Assembly: GCF_002531935.1 (NCBI RefSeq)
Contig: NZ_NWSV01000022.1
Coordinates: 45,198 to 109,197 of the forward strand
Direction: 5' to 3'
DNA length: 64,000 nt
Source: Rhizobium chutanense
GTDB lineage: Bacteria; Pseudomonadota; Alphaproteobacteria; Rhizobiales; Rhizobiaceae
A program made the position numbers and the translations under genes. Within the stretch, counting starts at the first letter, position 1, and each line of letters starts with the position of its first letter. Below, one piece after another: positions 17,645 through 25,461 of the stretch. Under the pieces are notes generated by a model. The model made no database searches. It worked only from the letters and a program-made list of their open reading frames with translations, and was not told the DNA's origin.

Positions 17645-17812
17645 TCAGAAGGGTGGCGCGGCGTCGATGGCGCCCTCCTGCTCGGCGATCGCTACCCTCA
17701 GTTCGGCCCGAGCGATCTCCAGCTCCGCTTCGATCTGGCGGCGCTCAGCCGGATCGGCGTTTCTGAGCTCGGCCCGCAGTTCCTCAACCTGAATTTCGAG
17801 TGCAATCGTCAT
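17645..17812 (-). CDS. Small coiled-coil protein (55 aa)
   Basis: A 55-residue gene too short for routine calling. ATG 17812 has AGGAG at ideal spacing. The peptide is a nearly continuous amphipathic helix (MTIALEIQVEELRAEL, then PAERRQIEAELEIARAEL, ending DAAPPF). Similar tiny helical proteins occur on rhizobial plasmids, but no function is known to me. Its leader contains nested inverted-repeat copy B, 55 bases upstream, the same spacing as copy A has to the 160-aa gene, suggesting common expression control. Confidence 0.7.
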   Translation of the reverse strand: MTIALEIQVEELRAELRNADPAERRQIEAELEIARAELRVAIAEQEGAIDAAPPF

Positions 17813-17866
17813 CGTCGTCTCCTGAAATGTGAAAGATGACGCCCGGGGTCGTGAGGATCGGGCCGG

Positions 17867-17975
17867 GTCAAGGATCGCGTCAGCGACCGGCGGAGCCGGC
17901 GAGCGGAGGAACCGATTTTCTGACGGTGCCCTTCAGGGCGCCGGCTGAAAATAGGAGGGGCCGCGAAGTCCTTGA
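17867..17975. repeat. Nested inverted-repeat leader element, copy B
   Basis: Outer arms TCAAGGA (17868-17874) / TCCTTGA (17969-17975) and inner arms ATTTTC (17915-17920) / GAAAAT (17947-17952). Architecture and conserved blocks (GGTCAAGGA, GGAACCGATTTT, AGTCCTTGA) are those of copy A, with a different loop. It lies 55 bases upstream of the 55-aa gene. Bases 17976-18154 show no gene. Confidence 0.7.
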
Positions 17976-18154
17976 GGCGGCACGAGCCTCACGGCAGACT
18001 TCAAGTATCTGAGCAGACAGGGTCCTTGGTCTCGTGTGGCACGACAGGAGGATTGAAGGCGGGCTCGATGCCCGCTTTCAATCCCGCTATTGCGCGCAAA
18101 ACCTGAGATACGGCGAAGCCGGCCCCGATTGCTCGGGGCCGCTCGCTTTGTTCT

Positions 18155-18478
18155 TCAGTTCGGGCTGTTCCAGAGGATCACCTTCTTGCTAGGATCGCCG
18201 CCGGGTGCCGGTGCGAGATTGCCGAAGATCACACCGATCTCGGGAGCCTCAAGCTTCACTGAGAGGTATTCCTCGCCGGTCTGCCGCGCGATGCGGTTCC
18301 AGGCGGCGCCGATCTCGAAGCCCGTCTTGCGGTGAATGACGCGGTAGTCGGGCGCTTCTTCGCTTGCCTTGCTGGCATTTGGGACGATGGCGATCGGGGC
18401 GTTGACCCGGATCGTGGCGAAGACGCCTTCGAGGATGCCGTCGGTCTTCTGCGTGAGCGTTGCGATCGTGGTGGCCAT
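18155..18478 (-). CDS. DUF736 family protein
   Basis: 107 residues from ATG 18478 with a GAAGGAG ribosome site. It is a clear DUF736 member: LTQKTDGILEGVFATIRVNA at the N-terminus, EEAPDYRV in the middle and GEEYLSVKLEAP towards the end. DUF736 proteins are small beta-rich proteins nearly confined to alphaproteobacterial plasmids and integrative elements, commonly beside ardC, DUF2493 and ParB-like genes; their function is unproven. Its start lies inside a 260-base inverted repeat (18475-18735) whose other arm carries a decayed second copy. Confidence 0.9.
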   Translation of the reverse strand: MATTIATLTQKTDGILEGVFATIRVNAPIAIVPNASKASEEAPDYRVIHRKTGFEIGAAWNRIARQTGEEYLSVKLEAPEIGVIFGNLAPAPGGDPSKKVILWNSPN

Positions 18479-18735
18479 GGTTGTTGTCTCCTTCGGTTGC
18501 TCGGGACCATTCCCGATGGCGCACGAAGAGACGGCCGACCTGCTGCGGTCAGCTCGCCTGAAAATTTTGCAAAATTCTATTTTCCACCAGGATAAACGAA
18601 CCGAAATCGAATTTTGCAAAAATTTCGGGCGAGTCTTACCCCTTCAGGGGTTGGCCGCCAAAGCAGGCGGTCGTCTATACGAGCGATATAAAACGGGAAT
18701 GGTTCGGGGCAATCGAAGGAGACAACAAACCATGG
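18475..18735. repeat. Large nested inverted repeat at the DUF736 start
   Basis: The outer arms 18475-18515 and 18694-18735 are ~41 bases with about four mismatches and one gap; each contains a GAAGGAGACAACAA ribosome site and a CCATGG start. Inside, 18553-18577 and 18609-18633 form a second 25-bp inverted repeat with only two mismatches (TTTTGCAAAA core). The structure is a head-to-head duplication of the DUF736 leader and could also fold as a large hairpin in single-stranded plasmid DNA. Confidence 0.85.
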
Positions 18736-18845
18736 CCTCCCGGTCCAAGCACTGGGGGATATTGGCCGCACACTCCACGGACGCTTCGCCCGCATGTCGA
18801 TCAACACAATACCCTCGCCCGCTCCCGGCTGCGGCAGGCTGTGAG
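18732..18845 (+). pseudogene. Decayed second DUF736 copy
   Basis: The right arm of the inverted repeat supplies a good ribosome site and ATG 18732, but the frame that follows is not DUF736-like. In another frame, slightly downstream, LHGRFARMSINTIPSP appears. It aligns with the DUF736 pattern GILEGVFATIRVNAPIAIVP and then stops. This looks like the frameshifted, truncated twin of the neighbouring gene. The remaining bases to 19084 show no gene. Confidence 0.45.
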
Positions 18846-19084
18846 CACCTCGATAACATTTCTGCTGATCGGCGAGGTCGCCGCGGCACCGCATTGCCGT
18901 CTGCACACCGTGCTCCAATCCCGGGTGAAGCTGTTCACGCGGGCGTCGAATGAGTGATCTTCCCCAAACGTGCCCGCTCCCAAGCACCTGAGCCGCCGAT
19001 GGGTCGCCAGGTACATCGCCATTGGCAAACACGCAACCGGAACGATCTGAGCCGGCTTCATCCGCGGAGCCAAGCTCGGTGAGA

Positions 19085-19483
19085 TCACAAGGCAACAGGA
19101 TCGGAGCAAGTCACAAACGGAATGCCATAAAGCGCGACATTTTGATCGTCCGAAACCAAATACGCTCCCTCCGCCACGGCTTGCGCCATGAGCAGATGAT
19201 CGAAAGGATCGCGGTGATGAAGTGGAAGAGCAGCGAGAGCGATAAGATGCGCGTCCGAGATATCCAGCCGGTCGAAACCTTGATCCGGCAAAATCGCAAC
19301 AATCTCTTCGATATCGGCATCAAGTTTGCCGATGCGCAGCTTCACAGTGATTTCCCAAAGGGAGACAGCACTGACGAGGACATCATTCTCGGGATCGCCA
19401 ATAAGGCGACGCGCATGGTTCCCTAGCTTCTCGTCGTCGTTCAGCCACCACAGCAAGGCATGTGTATCGAGCAGCAGCCTCAC
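19085..19483 (-). CDS. vapC: VapC-type PIN-domain ribonuclease toxin
   Basis: 132 residues with the PIN fold: LLLDTHALLWW (first catalytic Asp, residue 6), SLWEITVKLRIGKL (conserved Glu near 44), then DPFDHLLMAQAVAEG and LVSDDQNV (Asp residues near 93 and 111). It would cleave RNA when freed from its antitoxin. It overlaps the antitoxin gene by four bases (ATGA), the usual antitoxin-first order. It probably stabilises the plasmid by post-segregational killing. Confidence 0.9.
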   Translation of the reverse strand: MRLLLDTHALLWWLNDDEKLGNHARRLIGDPENDVLVSAVSLWEITVKLRIGKLDADIEEIVAILPDQGFDRLDISDAHLIALAALPLHHRDPFDHLLMAQAVAEGAYLVSDDQNVALYGIPFVTCSDPVAL

Positions 19484-19746
19484 GTCCCGTCTTCCATGGA
19501 CTTCAGAACATCCGCCGGCAGACCATCGAAGTCATCGGCAACTTTGATCTTTCCGCGCAACGCGCCTGGTTTCCGCATGACGACGCCGGCTGACGGCGGG
19601 CCGATTTCGGCGACAACCTTGTGATGCGACGTCAGGACGAACCGCTGGCCGTCTTCGACCTGCTTGAGGAAAGACGTCAGGTTGCCGCGAAATTCCCGCA
19701 CGCCGACACGGCGGGGAGATGGTATCTGCTGCCGAGATTGGGTCAT
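19480..19746 (-). CDS. vapB: Phd/YefM-type antitoxin paired with VapC
   Basis: 88 residues from ATG 19746 (GGAG eight bases upstream; a longer frame begins at 19782). The RRVGVREFRGNLTSFLKQVE and FVLTSHHKVVAEIGP segments are those of Phd/YefM antitoxins, which bind their own promoter and mask the toxin through the C-terminal tail. Its partner is the overlapping PIN-domain gene. Calling it VapB reflects the pairing rather than the fold, which is Phd-like. Confidence 0.85.
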   Translation of the reverse strand: MTQSRQQIPSPRRVGVREFRGNLTSFLKQVEDGQRFVLTSHHKVVAEIGPPSAGVVMRKPGALRGKIKVADDFDGLPADVLKSMEDGT

Positions 19747-19830
19747 GGCGAAGCTCCGTTTCAGCGGCAAATGTGTACACAATTTTTGCGAAATGCAAGC
19801 ATCTCCTTCAGCCGTATGGACAGATGGCGC

Positions 19831-20755
19831 TTACGCGCCATCTCCCGCCGCTTGCCAAAACGGAGATGCCAAGTCGGCGGGCCTTGTCGGCAAGATTGCC
19901 GGTAATGCCGGAGCCGGGGAAGATGACGACGCCAGCCGGCATGACCGAGAGCATGTCGTCATTGCGGCGGAACGGTGCGGCCTTGGCGTGCTTCGTCCAT
20001 TCGGTTTGAAGGCGATCTGTATCACCTTGCGCGCTTCTGCCCAGCAGGCAGCGATACGTTCGGCGCCCTTCGGCGAGCCGCCGTGCAGCAGCACCATGTC
20101 GGGATATTTGGCGAGGGCTTGATCGAGTTTCGCCCAGATTCGTTCGTGATCATTGTAGTCGATGCCGCCGCCGAAGGCGATCTTGGTGCCTGCCGGGATC
20201 AGCACTTCGGTCTCGGCGCGCCGGCGGGCGGATGGAAAGTCTCTGGAGTCGATCATCGCCGCGGTCATGTTGGCGTGGCTGACCTTGGAGCCCGTCCGCG
20301 GCCGCCATGCCGAGCCGCATTGGCTTCGAAGTGGTCGCCCGCATAGGCGCGCATGAACTCGAAGGCATTGCGGCGCTCAAGCAGCGTGATGCCTTCGGCA
20401 ACGAGGCGCTCCAACTCGACACTCTTGACCTCCGAGCCGTCCTGCTCGCGCTGACCGTTGCGTTGGCTATCCTCATTACGCTGAAGCTCCCGCTGGATGC
20501 GCTCGCCGGCGCGGTGGAAGAGATTGACCGTCGACCACAGGAGGTCTTCGAGATCGGGCTCCAGGCGGGTATCGCCGAGCATTTCGAATAGAGCATCGAA
20601 CATGGCGGTCAGCGCCGACTGGACGACCGGCTCCTCCGGCAGCGGACGCGGGTCCGGTTCATCCTGGAAGGGGCGATGGCCGTAGATCTGCATCTCGTAG
20701 ATGAAACGGTCGGTTGGGGACGAGGCGGGGCGGGGCTCGAAGGCGTCGTCGATGG
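19831..20755 (-). pseudogene. DUF2493 (SLOG-like) gene broken by frameshifts
   Basis: The pieces align in order with the ~300-residue plasmid DUF2493 family. N-terminal part: MQIYGHRPFQDEPDPRPLPE to RRNAFEFMRAYAGDHFEAN (20693 downward, with a possible extension to ~20755). After a frame change near 20310 come WRPRTGSKV and AAMIDSRDF to GTKIAFGGGIDYNDH and LLHGGSPKGAERIAACWAEA. A one-base loss near 20000 puts EWTKHAKAAPFRRNDDMLSV out of frame, and a further shift near 19857 restores the original frame for the last residues. Intact members carry a nucleotide-binding-type SLOG domain (DUF2493). This copy cannot make a full-length product. Confidence 0.85.
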
Positions 20756-20891
20756 GAAGACTTAGGTTCAGATGGTCTCCGTCGGATTTGGGCCGCGCCT
20801 CTCGCGGCCTGACGGCGATCCCTGTCCACGCGGCAGACGGGCCGGAACCGCGGCGCCTGACGCCGCGGCGAAGCGCCGGGCGGCGGAAGGG

Positions 20892-20952
20892 AGGTTTCTT
20901 GCTGTGCCAGGAATGGCGGGCCGCACGCGGCCCAAGCCAGGGGAAGAAACCT
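20892..20952. repeat. Nested inverted repeat upstream of the DUF2493 pseudogene
   Basis: AGGTTTCTT (20892-20900) and AAGAAACCT (20944-20952) are perfect 9-bp arms around an inner GGGCCG-CACG-CGGCCC hairpin. Like copies A and B it lies upstream of a minus-strand plasmid gene. Sequence between it and 21021 is GC-rich, without a convincing gene. Confidence 0.6.
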
Positions 20953-21021
20953 GAGCGACCCGCTGAAGGCCCGCCCGCCGCATGGTAAGGGTCGCCTCTC
21001 GGCAGGCCCGCGGGCGGGCGC

Positions 21022-21365
21022 CTACCCGTGCGGCGACCGGCAGAGACCTGCCATCCTGTAGGCCCTCACGCCCTCACCTTCCCCGTCCGGCTCGATCATG
21101 CGGGCAGAAAGGCCAGAGCGTTTCAGAACGAGCTGCGCCCTGAGATTAGCGATGAGCCGTTCCGGACTGAGCCGGCGCAGATCCTCGTTGAAGTCGCCGA
21201 ACTCCGGGGCAAGCACTAGCGGCAGGATCCCCAGCGCCTGGGCGCGGTAGCTCAATCCCTCGATACGTGCCGGCCGGCCGCATCGGCGTCAGCTGCGATG
21301 TAGAGACGCCGGCAGCCATCGGGCAGTCGGAAGGCGGCAAGGTGATCGGCGGTTCAGTGCCGGCC
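21022..21365 (-). pseudogene. C-terminal remnant of a Toprim-domain protein
   Basis: On the minus strand RRLYIAADADAAG (the Toprim metal-binding segment) can be read near 21290-21330. A frameshift follows near 21265, then GLSYRAQALGILPLVLAPEF and GDFNEDLRRL, the usual end of plasmid Toprim/primase-like proteins. HLAAFRLPDG just upstream also matches the family, beyond another frame change near 21350. Nothing recognisable of the N-terminal half remains. The gene is dead and truncated, like its DUF2493 neighbour. Confidence 0.7.
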
Positions 21366-21390
21366 GGCTCGAAGGGCTGGGTAGCACGCG

Positions 21391-21469
21391 ATTAGAACTC
21401 ACTTCATGCTGGCGCAGCCTCTACATTTTGACCGGCTGACTTCTAATCAACGCACCGTTGACTTCTAAT
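21391..21469. promoter_or_regulatory. Repeated TGACTTCTAAT motifs upstream of the DUF1173 gene
   Basis: TGACTTCTAAT occurs at 21437-21447 and 21459-21469, 22 bases apart (about two helical turns), with the core TTCTAAT inverted at 21391-21397. The spacing suggests binding of a dimeric regulator. The 21366-21662 stretch otherwise holds no gene. Confidence 0.45.
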
Positions 21470-21662
21470 TATCATGATCGTTAATTTTAATTTTTGGAGG
21501 CTGGAATGCACGTATCTTCTTTCCTGCCTTGGCGTTGAAATCGGCCCCAGCGGCCGTAACATTTACATACTAACTATTTTGCGCTAGTAAAGTCCGCGAA
21601 GCTCATGCTACGCCTTCCTTTTACGGCTCGATCAGCCTTTGGCCAGGCAAGGGAGGAACGAC

Positions 21663-22853
21663 GTGCGACAGTTTTTGATCGGCAACCAGGCGTTCGACGA
21701 CAGTTCTCCAGAGTTTCTGCCGCAGCTCGAACGCGCTTACGAACAGAAGCTCAGGCCACTTTGCCCGTGTCGGCAACCGCCGGTGCCGATGTACATTGCC
21801 CGGATGGATGGCCAATTCCTGATCAAACGCATGCCGCTCTCAGGCCGGCAGCATGATCCCGGCTGCTCGTCTTACGACCCGCCGTATGAGCTATCCGGCC
21901 TCGGGCCGTTGATCGGCAACGCCATCCAAATCGACGCGGCGACCGGTGCGGCAACGCTGAAACTCAATTTTTCGCTGTCGAAACGAGGGGGCCGATCGAC
22001 GTCGACATCGCCTTCGGAGCCGTCGGAGACTGTGCGAAGCGAGCCCAAGAAGCTCTCGCTCAGGGCGATGCTCCATTATCTCTGGGACATGGGGGAGCTG
22101 ACGGAATGGACCTCGCTATGGGCCGGGAAACGCGGCTGGGGGCGCGTGCGCAGCAGTCTGGTGAACGCGGCAAAGCAGATGATCGTCCGCGGCGGCCCTC
22201 TCAGCGATATCTTGTTTGTCCCGGAAGTGTTTCATCAGGACGACAAAGAGGGGATTTCAGCGCGGCGTGCGGCTATGTTGGCCGGCGCCCAGTTAACCGG
22301 TCCCGGTCCGCGGAAACTGATGATGACCGTCGGAGAGGTAAAGGAATTTTCCTCAGCGCGCGATGGCCAGAAGATGCTGGTGCGCCACCTGCCTTTCCCC
22401 TTCATGCTCGATGAGGGGGCGTGGAAACGGTTGAATGCCCGATATGAAACCGAACTGGAACTGTGGCGATCCAACGAGGGGTTTCATCTCATCGTCATCG
22501 CCACGTTCGGCATTTCGGGAGCGGGGATAGCTTCGGTCGAGGAAGTGGCGCTGATGGTGGTCAACGAGAACTGGATCCCGTTCGAAACCATCCATGAACA
22601 GCGTCTCCTGGAGCGGCTCTCCAGCCTGAAGCGAAGGAGCGTGAAAGGACTCCGGTTCGATCTTTCGCGCGACCAGCCGATTGCCTCCGTGACCTTACCG
22701 GAGGCAAGGCCAGCGCCGATCGCCATGTTCATCGTTCCGACGAAGGCCGACGAAGACTACGACGTTGCATTGAATGAGATGATCGCCGCGAGAGCCGAGA
22801 TGACGCCGTGGATCTGGCGTGTAGCCGACGGCGAAATGCCGCGGCTGCCATAA
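21663..22853 (+). CDS. DUF1173 family protein
   Basis: About 396 residues from GTG 21663, which has GGGAGGAACGAC directly before it. It is a typical DUF1173 protein: an N-terminal FLIGNQAFD, RLRPLCPCRQPPVPMYIAR with a conserved Cys pair, GRQHDPGCSSYDPPYELSGLG, and later the LHYLWDMGELTEW helix. These proteins are frequent on alpha- and betaproteobacterial plasmids and integrative elements; the cysteines suggest metal binding, but the function is unknown. It is transcribed alone and is followed at 23119 by a strong terminator. Confidence 0.85.
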   Translation: MRQFLIGNQAFDDSSPEFLPQLERAYEQKLRPLCPCRQPPVPMYIARMDGQFLIKRMPLSGRQHDPGCSSYDPPYELSGLGPLIGNAIQIDAATGAATLKLNFSLSKRGGRSTSTSPSEPSETVRSEPKKLSLRAMLHYLWDMGELTEWTSLWAGKRGWGRVRSSLVNAAKQMIVRGGPLSDILFVPEVFHQDDKEGISARRAAMLAGAQLTGPGPRKLMMTVGEVKEFSSARDGQKMLVRHLPFPFMLDEGAWKRLNARYETELELWRSNEGFHLIVIATFGISGAGIASVEEVALMVVNENWIPFETIHEQRLLERLSSLKRRSVKGLRFDLSRDQPIASVTLPEARPAPIAMFIVPTKADEDYDVALNEMIAARAEMTPWIWRVADGEMPRLP

Positions 22854-23118
22854 TCCACACCAGCCTCCTTGGTCAGCGACGTAGACGCCCTAAAAGGAAG
22901 CCATCGAGCGGGCGATCTCGACTGCGTGAAGCTATATCCCGGTCAAATCGGCCCAGAGAACTCTCTGCCATTTCTGCATAGCTGCACTGCACAAAAAATG
23001 TTTACCAAGCGGTCAAAATATGAGCATATTGCCTCCAGTTGATGCAATCGATGGTTTTCCTCCCAGTGCCATCGTATCAGCTGTTCCCCTCTGGAGGTTA
23101 TTGACCTTCACACCTTAA

Positions 23119-23149
23119 AGGGCCCTGGTTTTCCAGCGGCCCTATTTTT
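23119..23149 (+). terminator. Rho-independent terminator
   Basis: AGGGCCCTGG, a TTTT loop, CCAG-c-GGCCCT, then ATTTTT: a textbook GC stem with a T-run on the plus strand. It would end transcripts from the DUF1173 gene, 265 bases upstream, and insulate the toxin-antitoxin pair that follows. The rest of 22854-23366 shows no gene. Confidence 0.8.
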
Positions 23150-23366
23150 CTGCATAGTTGGTGAGGCGGCCCCCTTTGCATTGCATGACCACATCGAAAG
23201 CGGAGCGCTTGCGGTTGGCGGGTAACCCACGCTTCAAGTTGGCGGGTCGAGCTTGTTCGCCGCGCGCTCCTATGGCACCCAGAAATCGGAGATGGAAAGC
23301 GGAGCATATTTCAGTTATTGCAGTTATAAGCGACTTGCCCTATATACATGGTCAGAGGTGTTCGCC

Positions 23367-23813
23367 ATGACCAGCCATGTTCTTCAATTTACCAAATTGT
23401 CGGATCGCGACCGCAAGGCCGTCGCGCCTATGCCAAATCTGGCGGAGGGCGACCAACTGGAACTACGGATTCGCCGTGAAGGTGGACAACTTCAAACCCT
23501 TTCTCTCCCAGCCTCGGCTCTCGCACCTGTCGAAGCACTCCTCGATCATCTGTTGCGCGGCAAGCGTGTTGCCGTGCTCACGGAAGATCAGGAATTGAGC
23601 CCGACCGACGCCTCCACCATCCTCGGCATCTCACGTCCTCTCGTGGTGCTGCGCATGGATCGCGGCGATCTGCCCTTCCGCTATGTCGGCAAGCACCGCC
23701 GAGCCAAGTTGAAGGATGTTCTCGCGCTCAAGGACAAGCTCGATGCTCGCCAGAAAAGCCTCGACGCGCTGGCCGAGGACACAGAGGATCTGATCGTCAA
23801 TCATGGCCTCTAA
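23367..23813 (+). CDS. Excisionase-type DNA-binding antitoxin
   Basis: 148 residues from ATG 23367 (AGAGGTG upstream). Residues ~85-125 carry a MerR/Xis-like helix-turn-helix (LSPTDASTILGISRPLVVLR, then LPFRYVGKHRRAKLKDV), the arrangement of antitoxins that pair with PIN_3 toxins. It overlaps the toxin start by 11 bases. A direct repeat CAGTTAT (about 23313-23330) in the upstream region could be its own operator. Probable role: neutralise and autoregulate the PIN toxin for plasmid maintenance. Confidence 0.75.
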   Translation: MTSHVLQFTKLSDRDRKAVAPMPNLAEGDQLELRIRREGGQLQTLSLPASALAPVEALLDHLLRGKRVAVLTEDQELSPTDASTILGISRPLVVLRMDRGDLPFRYVGKHRRAKLKDVLALKDKLDARQKSLDALAEDTEDLIVNHGL

Positions 23814-24381
23814 GCCGCCTGTCGCGGTCTATGATGCCTGCGTCCTCTACCCTTTCCATTTGCGTAATGTCTTGGTCCAGTGTGCTTTCGACGGTCTCGT
23901 CGACGCACGCTGGACCGACGACATCCACGCCGAGTGGATTCGCAATCTGGCCATCGGCTCACCCGATATACCCTTCGCCCGTCTGAAAGCGACCCGTGAT
24001 CGGATCAAGGAAGTTTTGCCCGATGCCGATGTCGGCAACCACCGAATTCTCATCCCCGACCTCTCGCTACCGGATCCGGATGATCGTCATGTTTTAGCTG
24101 CAGCCATCGCCGGAAAGGCTTCTCTGATTGTCACGTGGAATCTCAAGGATTTCCCAGCCGCGGACCTTCGGCCTCATGGGGTGGCCTGCGTGTCGCCAGA
24201 CAATTTCCTCGTGGGCCTCCATTCCACGTTTTCGAGCGCATTGATCGACAGCATCAGGCGCGGCCGGTTGAATTTACGGAAGACGGTGCCGGCGGTTCAC
24301 GAATTCATTGATGCACTGGACCATCAGGGGCTCCGCGCGTTTTCAGTGGTCCTGCGTGAGAAGGCCGCACAATTGGACTGA
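23803..24381 (+). CDS. PIN-domain (PIN_3) toxin
   Basis: 192 residues: AVYDACVLYPFHLRNVLVQC (first catalytic Asp), WTDDIHAEWIRNL (Glu), LPDPDDRHVLAAAIAG (paired Asp) and IVTWNLKDFP, the standard acidic quartet of the PIN_3 subfamily. Probably an RNase toxin. It starts inside the antitoxin gene, indicating coupling. It is the second toxin-antitoxin system here after vapBC, and different in type. Confidence 0.85.
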   Translation: MASKPPVAVYDACVLYPFHLRNVLVQCAFDGLVDARWTDDIHAEWIRNLAIGSPDIPFARLKATRDRIKEVLPDADVGNHRILIPDLSLPDPDDRHVLAAAIAGKASLIVTWNLKDFPAADLRPHGVACVSPDNFLVGLHSTFSSALIDSIRRGRLNLRKTVPAVHEFIDALDHQGLRAFSVVLREKAAQLD

Positions 24382-24424
24382 CGGTCGAGACCGACAGAAT
24401 TGTTTGAGGCCCGGACGCAACCCG

Positions 24425-25453
24425 TTAAGCTCGATCCGACGAAGAGCGGCCGAGGTCAGTCGCGGCGTCTCGATAGTAGATCTCGCTCACCCGAAACCGG
24501 CCGTCGATCCGCTTGCATTGGATGATGATGTCGACCGCGATCGTCAACATCTCGCGGATGTCGTGCCGTTCGAGGTCCCCACCACCCTCCGACTCCTTGA
24601 CCAGCAAAGTCAGCTGCTCAAAGGCGAGGCGGGCCGAGTCGGCATGGACCGTGGTGATGGAGCCAGGATGGCCGGAGTTGACATTGCGGATGTAGTAGAA
24701 TGCCGTCCCGTCCCGCAGCTCCTGCAGCAAAATGCGGTCGGGCCGCATGCGCAGGCAGGATTCGAGCAGGTCCTTCGCGCCGACCTTGGCGAGCCCCTGC
24801 CCGCCTTTGGAGTAAAGGAGCCGAACATGGTTGGGCTGCGGGACCACCAGCTCGGGAGTGTCTTCGATCGAAATAATCCGCTCGCTTTGCGGAATGTGGC
24901 GGATCAGCGCTTTCGATAGAGTTGTTTTTCCCGACCCGGTGGCGCCGGAGATGATGATGTTCTTTCTTGCAAACACCGCCTCCCGGAGAAACGCTTTGTA
25001 GGCGCCAATGCGATAGTATTCCAACAGCCTTTGGTCCGATTGGCTCGCGTCGCCGTCGACCCGCAAAACGTCGGCGAACAATCCTCCATGATCGAGATCC
25101 TCAAGGGTCAGCGACACGGAGGACGGCTTGCGGATGGTGATGCTGACGGTTCCCTTCGTCGTTGCCGGCGGGATGACGATCTGGATCCGCTCATCATCCG
25201 GCAGGGTCGCCGACAGGATCGGCCGCGTCTCGTCGATCGATTGATCGGAGAAGCTCGCGACGGCGCGAGCGAGACGCATCAGCCGGTCGAACGAAAGTTC
25301 GGGCATCTCATAGGTCTGCCATCCGTCCCTACCCTCCGTGACGACCTGTCCCGGCAGGTTGACGACGACCTCATAGAGCGTCTTGTCGCGTAGGAAGCGT
25401 GATAGTGGCGAAAGCAGTTCGCGCACGACGCCGGAGTCGGCAGCTTCAGTCAT
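24425..25453 (-). CDS. virB11: VirB11 traffic ATPase
   Basis: 342 residues with Walker A SGATGSGKTTL at 169-179, the ASP/His-box region RIISIEDTPELV, and LLQELRDGTAFYYIRNVNSGHPGSI as Walker B/His box. VirB11 hexamers on the cytoplasmic face switch the VirB4/VirD4-type system between pilus assembly and substrate transfer. It is the last gene of the leftward virB operon, nine bases after virB10. Size and motifs are standard. Confidence 0.96.
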   Translation of the reverse strand: MTEAADSGVVRELLSPLSRFLRDKTLYEVVVNLPGQVVTEGRDGWQTYEMPELSFDRLMRLARAVASFSDQSIDETRPILSATLPDDERIQIVIPPATTKGTVSITIRKPSSVSLTLEDLDHGGLFADVLRVDGDASQSDQRLLEYYRIGAYKAFLREAVFARKNIIISGATGSGKTTLSKALIRHIPQSERIISIEDTPELVVPQPNHVRLLYSKGGQGLAKVGAKDLLESCLRMRPDRILLQELRDGTAFYYIRNVNSGHPGSITTVHADSARLAFEQLTLLVKESEGGGDLERHDIREMLTIAVDIIIQCKRIDGRFRVSEIYYRDAATDLGRSSSDRA

Positions 25454-25461
25454 TGCCGAAC

